From Pseudomonadota bacterium (GTDB taxonomy: Bacteria; Pseudomonadota; Gammaproteobacteria; Competibacterales; Competibacteraceae), in contig JAGTSD010000061.1 in assembly GCA_018262135.1 (NCBI GenBank), positions 1 through 8,266 on the forward strand: a DNA stretch of 8,266 nt. The letters are read 5' to 3'. Every line of letters begins with the position of its first letter. Position 1 is the stretch's first letter. The notes below the pieces were generated by a model that saw only the letters and a list, made by a program, of their open reading frames with translations, made no database searches and was not told where the DNA came from. The position numbers were made by a program, and so were the translations under genes. Shown here one piece after another: positions 5,321-8,266 of this stretch.

Positions 5321-6976
5321 ATGAGAGGAGTTTGGGCGCGAACCGACCGCTGGTCCCTGCTGGTGGTCGGAGTTGCTTTGTTGCTGGCGCTGCCGGTGTT
5401 GACGGTCTTCGTCACCGCGTTGCAACCGACTGGCGCGGTCTGGCGGCATCTGGCCGCTACCGTGCTGGCGGATTATGTCTGGAATTCCGTACTCCTGATG
5501 CTCGGCGTCGGGGCAGGAACCCTGCTGATCGGCGTTCCCGCCGCTTGGCTGACCAGCGTCCACGAGTTTCCCGGCCGGCGCTGGCTCGAATGGGCGCTGC
5601 TGCTGCCGATGGCGATTCCCGCCTACATCATCGCCTACACCTACACCGGCCTGCTGGATTTCGCTGGTCCGGTTCAAGCCACGCTGCGCGAATGGTTCCA
5701 CTGGACCCGTCAGGACTACTGGTTTCCCGAAATCCGCTCGCTGCCGGGGGCGGTGGTCATGCTGGCGCTGGTGCTCTATCCCTACGTCTATCTGCTGGCG
5801 CGGGCGGCCTTTCTCGATCAATCGCTCGCCGTGCTGGAAGTCAGCCGGACTCTGGGGGCGGGACCATGGCGGCGTTTTGGCGCGGTTGCGCTGCCGATGG
5901 CCCGCCCCGCGCTGATCGCCGGCGTGTCGCTGGTGCAAATGGAGGCGCTGGCCGATTATGGCACGGTGCAGTATTTCGGGATCGGGACCTTCACAACCGG
6001 CATCTTCCGGGTCTGGTACGGCATGAACGACAGCACCGCCGCCGCTCAACTGGCTGTGTTGCTGCTGCTGTTCGTGTTCGCATTGCTGGCGTTCGAACAA
6101 CTGTCGCGGCGGCGGGCGCGGTTCCACCACGCCGGCAACCGGCAGTATCGTCCCGCGCGCCTTGCATTCGCGGGTCACTGGGGATGGCTGGCGACCGGGG
6201 TCTGTCTGATCCCGTTGCTGTTCGGTTTCCTGATTCCAGCAGCACAGTTGACGGTCTGGGCGTGGCGGACCGCGCCGCGCGTGGTGGACGGGCGTTTCCT
6301 GGCGTTGCTAGCGAACAGTCTGTGGCTGGCGCTGGGCGCGGCCCTGCTGGCGCTGGCGCTGGCGTTGCTGTTGGGCTACGGTCAGCGGTTGCGACCGCGA
6401 CCGCTGGTGCGGTTGGCGGTGCGGAGCGCCGGACTGGGTTACGCGGCGCCCGGCACGGTCGTCGCCATCGGCGTGATGCTGCCGTTCGCCGCCATCGATC
6501 GCGGCCTGGACGGCTGGGCGCGCGAATGGCTGGGTCTCTCCACCGGATTGCTGCTGAGTGGAACGCTGACCGCTTTGCTGTTCGCCTACTGCGCCCGGTT
6601 TCTGCCGGTGGCGCTGCACGGCGTCGAAGCCGGACTGACTCGCATCCGGCCGAGCATGGACGATGCCGCCCGCTCGCTGGGTTCGACGCCCAGGGGGGTG
6701 TTGTGGCGGGTGCATGTCCCGATGCTGCGTGGCAGTCTGCTGACCGCGTTGTTGCTGGTGTTCGTGGACGTGCTCAAGGAACTGCCGGCGACCCTGATTC
6801 TGCGCCCCTTCAACTTCAACACGCTGGCGGTGCGCGCCTACGAACTGGCTTCCGACGAACGGCTGATGGATTCGGCGCCCTTTGCCCTGGCCATCGTGCT
6901 GGCGGGCATCGGGCCGGTGATCCTGCTCAGCCGCGCCATCGGCCGCACGAGACCGGGTTATGACGCCGTTCCTTGA
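5321..6976 (+). CDS. fbpB: Fe3+ ABC importer permease, fused two-domain type
   Basis: This 551-residue inner-membrane permease of the FbpB/AfuB/FutB type forms the Fe3+ translocation path. It has about twelve hydrophobic segments, the first at 12-34 and the last at 520-538, arranged as two tandem binding-protein-dependent transport domains. Each domain carries an EAA-like loop that docks on the ATPase: EVSRTLGAGPWRRFGAVALP (173-192) in the first, and DDAARSLGSTPRGV followed by LWRVHVP (447-467) in the second. The length is normal for the fused family. I chose ATG 5321 because it gives a short cytoplasmic start before the first membrane segment. An upstream in-frame ATG (5267) would translate the intergenic hairpin as a Pro/Gly-rich tail and has no ribosome binding site. 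The gap to fbpA is 71 nt. GGAGGG (5301-5306) is about 14 nt before 5321, which is long, so initiation may be weak or use a non-standard site. The last 17 nt overlap the ATPase gene. Confidence 0.93.
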   Translation: MRGVWARTDRWSLLVVGVALLLALPVLTVFVTALQPTGAVWRHLAATVLADYVWNSVLLMLGVGAGTLLIGVPAAWLTSVHEFPGRRWLEWALLLPMAIPAYIIAYTYTGLLDFAGPVQATLREWFHWTRQDYWFPEIRSLPGAVVMLALVLYPYVYLLARAAFLDQSLAVLEVSRTLGAGPWRRFGAVALPMARPALIAGVSLVQMEALADYGTVQYFGIGTFTTGIFRVWYGMNDSTAAAQLAVLLLLFVFALLAFEQLSRRRARFHHAGNRQYRPARLAFAGHWGWLATGVCLIPLLFGFLIPAAQLTVWAWRTAPRVVDGRFLALLANSLWLALGAALLALALALLLGYGQRLRPRPLVRLAVRSAGLGYAAPGTVVAIGVMLPFAAIDRGLDGWAREWLGLSTGLLLSGTLTALLFAYCARFLPVALHGVEAGLTRIRPSMDDAARSLGSTPRGVLWRVHVPMLRGSLLTALLLVFVDVLKELPATLILRPFNFNTLAVRAYELASDERLMDSAPFALAIVLAGIGPVILLSRAIGRTRPGYDAVP

Positions 6977-8048
6977 CTTGACCGATATTGACATCGCCTA
7001 TCCTCCCCGGCGGGTAGTTCAGGACTTGTCGCTGCGGCTGGATTGCGCCGGCATCGGCTGCCTGCTCGGTCCCAGCGGTTGCGGCAAGACCACGCTGTTG
7101 CGCGCCATCGCCGGCTTCGAGCCACTCCAGCGAGGTTCAATCCGGCTCGAAGGCGTCGAACTCAGCCGGCCCGGTTGGACCCTGCCGCCGGAGCGGCGGC
7201 GGATCGGCATGATGTTTCAGGATCTGGCGCTGTTTCCGCACCTGACCCTGGCCGACAACGTCGCCTTCGGCCTGCGCGGCTGGAAGCCGGCGGAACAGCG
7301 GGCACGAGTCCGTGATCTGTTGCGGCTGGTCGGGCTGGACGATTGCGCCAAGCGTTATCCGCATCAGATTTCCGGCGGCCAGCAGCAACGGGTGGCGCTG
7401 GCCCGGGCGCTGGCGCCCCGGCCGCGGTTGTTGCTGCTGGACGAGCCGTTTTCCAGCCTGGACGTGACGCTGCGCGAGGGTCTGGCGCACGAGATTCGCG
7501 CCATCCTGCTGCGCGAGGGCATCGGTGGGTTGCTGGTCAGCCACGATCAGTTCGAGGCGTTCGCCTTCGCCGATGAAATCGGTGTTCTGCGCGAGGGCCG
7601 TTTATTGCAGTGGGACACTGCCTACAACCTCTATCACCAGCCGGCGGATCGCTTTGTCGCCGACTTCATCGGCCAAGGCGTGTTACTGGCCGGCCGGATC
7701 GAAGAGGGAGGTCGGGTGAGCACGGAACTGGGCGAGCTTGACGGGCCGCCGGGGACCGGTTGCGCGCCGGGCGATGTGGTGGAGATTCTGGTACGGCCGG
7801 ATGACGTGATCCACGACGACGCCAGCCCGCTGAGCGCGGAAGTGGTCGAGCGGGCGTTCCGGGGCGCGCAGTTTCTGTATACCCTCAGGCTGCCCAGTGG
7901 CGCGCGGCTGCTGTGCCTGGCGCCCAGCCATCACAACCACGCCCTAGGACAACGGCTCGGTATCCGGCTGGACATCGATCATCGGGTGATGTTCCGACGG
8001 GAGTTGGCGACCGGGCGAGAGGATTTTGGCTGGTCCGCGACTATTTGA
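6960..8048 (+). CDS. fbpC: Fe3+ ABC importer ATP-binding protein
   Basis: This 362-residue ATPase energises the importer from the cytoplasmic face. Walker A is GPSGCGKTT (37-45), the Q-loop Gln is Q87 in MMFQDLALFPH, the signature is ISGGQQQR (137-144), Walker B is LLLLDEP (157-163) with E162, the D-loop is SSLD (165-168) and the switch His is H195 in LLVSHDQ. The segment LREGRLLQWDTAYNLYHQP (210-228) is characteristic of the FbpC/iron and related transporter ATPases. Residues about 240-345 form a C-terminal TOBE-like regulatory domain, including ILVRPDDV (276-283). ATG 6960 overlaps the end of the permease gene by 17 nt and lacks a strong ribosome binding site, which points to translational coupling. 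The family is certain. Iron rather than another oxyanion or metal is supported by the binding protein's YY motif and the Fur box. Confidence 0.95.
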   Translation: MTPFLDLTDIDIAYPPRRVVQDLSLRLDCAGIGCLLGPSGCGKTTLLRAIAGFEPLQRGSIRLEGVELSRPGWTLPPERRRIGMMFQDLALFPHLTLADNVAFGLRGWKPAEQRARVRDLLRLVGLDDCAKRYPHQISGGQQQRVALARALAPRPRLLLLDEPFSSLDVTLREGLAHEIRAILLREGIGGLLVSHDQFEAFAFADEIGVLREGRLLQWDTAYNLYHQPADRFVADFIGQGVLLAGRIEEGGRVSTELGELDGPPGTGCAPGDVVEILVRPDDVIHDDASPLSAEVVERAFRGAQFLYTLRLPSGARLLCLAPSHHNHALGQRLGIRLDIDHRVMFRRELATGREDFGWSATI

Positions 8049-8266
8049 TGCACGCATCGGCACAGGCCTGGTCATTTTCACCCAGCGTCGGACGCGACCG
8101 TACCCGTGTGGCGATTCGGCGCGCTATCCAGGGAAAATTCCCGAACCTGGCCGGTGCGCACAACGTTCGGTTGGGCAACTCGAATTCCCCATTGTGACAG
8201 CCAGTTCCGGTTTCATGATCATCCCGCCGTTTCCCGGTCGGCGCGTTGCTTTCAGTGGCGAAACCG
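8049..8266. other. Terminal stretch without a supported gene
   Basis: I find no recognisable gene here. A 49-codon plus-strand frame (ATG 8048, stop ending at 8197) overlaps the fbpC stop as TGATG, but its protein resembles nothing I know and it has no ribosome binding site of its own. On the minus strand a frame is open from the window edge (8265) to a TAG at 8041-8043. It has no ATG in the window and an unremarkable composition. No T-tailed hairpin follows fbpC, so the operon terminator must be weak, Rho-dependent or outside the window. Confidence 0.4.

Noticed and set aside
5219..6994. Large minus-strand open frames (5219-6178 and 6308-6994) and a plus-strand frame at 5332-6963
   Set aside because: All are Arg/Gln/His/Pro-rich shadows of fbpB, which shows clear membrane segments and EAA loops in its own frame.
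1..8266. CRISPR arrays, tRNA/rRNA genes, insertion sequences, integrase or att sites
   Set aside because: No regularly spaced repeats, no cloverleaf or rRNA-like sequence, no transposase or integrase motifs and no flanking direct repeats were seen.
8208..8266. CGGTTTC near 8208 and GAAACCG at 8260-8266 as an inverted repeat
   Set aside because: Only 7 nt arms about 45 nt apart, one of them at the window edge; likely chance.

Overview
The window is GC-rich bacterial chromosomal DNA. Gammaproteobacteria fit best: there is a textbook AT-rich Fur operator upstream of a GC-rich iron-uptake operon, and a C-rich/G-rich intergenic hairpin repeat of a kind seen in several gammaproteobacterial genomes. 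No rRNA, tRNA or single-copy marker is present, so no genus is proposed.

Left part (1-3562) has the character of an accessory or defence-associated region. A GTG-started ABC/SMC-like AAA ATPase (27-1136) is followed after 2 nt by a DUF4276-like, probably TOPRIM-fold protein (1139-1768). This ATPase plus TOPRIM-like pairing resembles the general layout of OLD-type and PARIS-type anti-phage modules. A convergent gene (1763-2338, minus) encodes a small protein with two CxxC knuckles. Two decayed genes follow: a 122-residue stump of a large type IIG/Eco57I-like restriction-methylation protein (2469-2837), and a PIN-domain toxin gene (2850-3336) broken by what looks like one extra A at 3074-3075. 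A small overlapping gene (3326-3562) is the likely intact partner of the PIN gene.

Middle (3574-4101): a stand-alone short protein of the DprA/Smf Rossmann-fold superfamily, without the extra domains of canonical DprA.

Right part (4120-8048): a complete Fur-regulated ferric-iron ABC importer of the Fbp/Afu/Fut type. A 27-nt perfect inverted repeat containing the Fur core overlaps a candidate promoter. It is followed by the periplasmic Fe3+-binding protein (4215-5249), a fused two-domain permease (5321-6976) and the ATPase (6960-8048), which overlaps the permease gene by 17 nt. Iron would be bound in the periplasm by FbpA, passed through FbpB, and driven by ATP hydrolysis on FbpC. Transcription is expected to be shut off by Fe-Fur. 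A strong hairpin lies between fbpA and fbpB and contains the only good Shine-Dalgarno-like sequence before fbpB, so it may set the ratio of binding protein to permease.

The last 218 bases hold no gene I can support. The most interesting lead is the ATPase/DUF4276-like pair as a candidate two-gene defence module.
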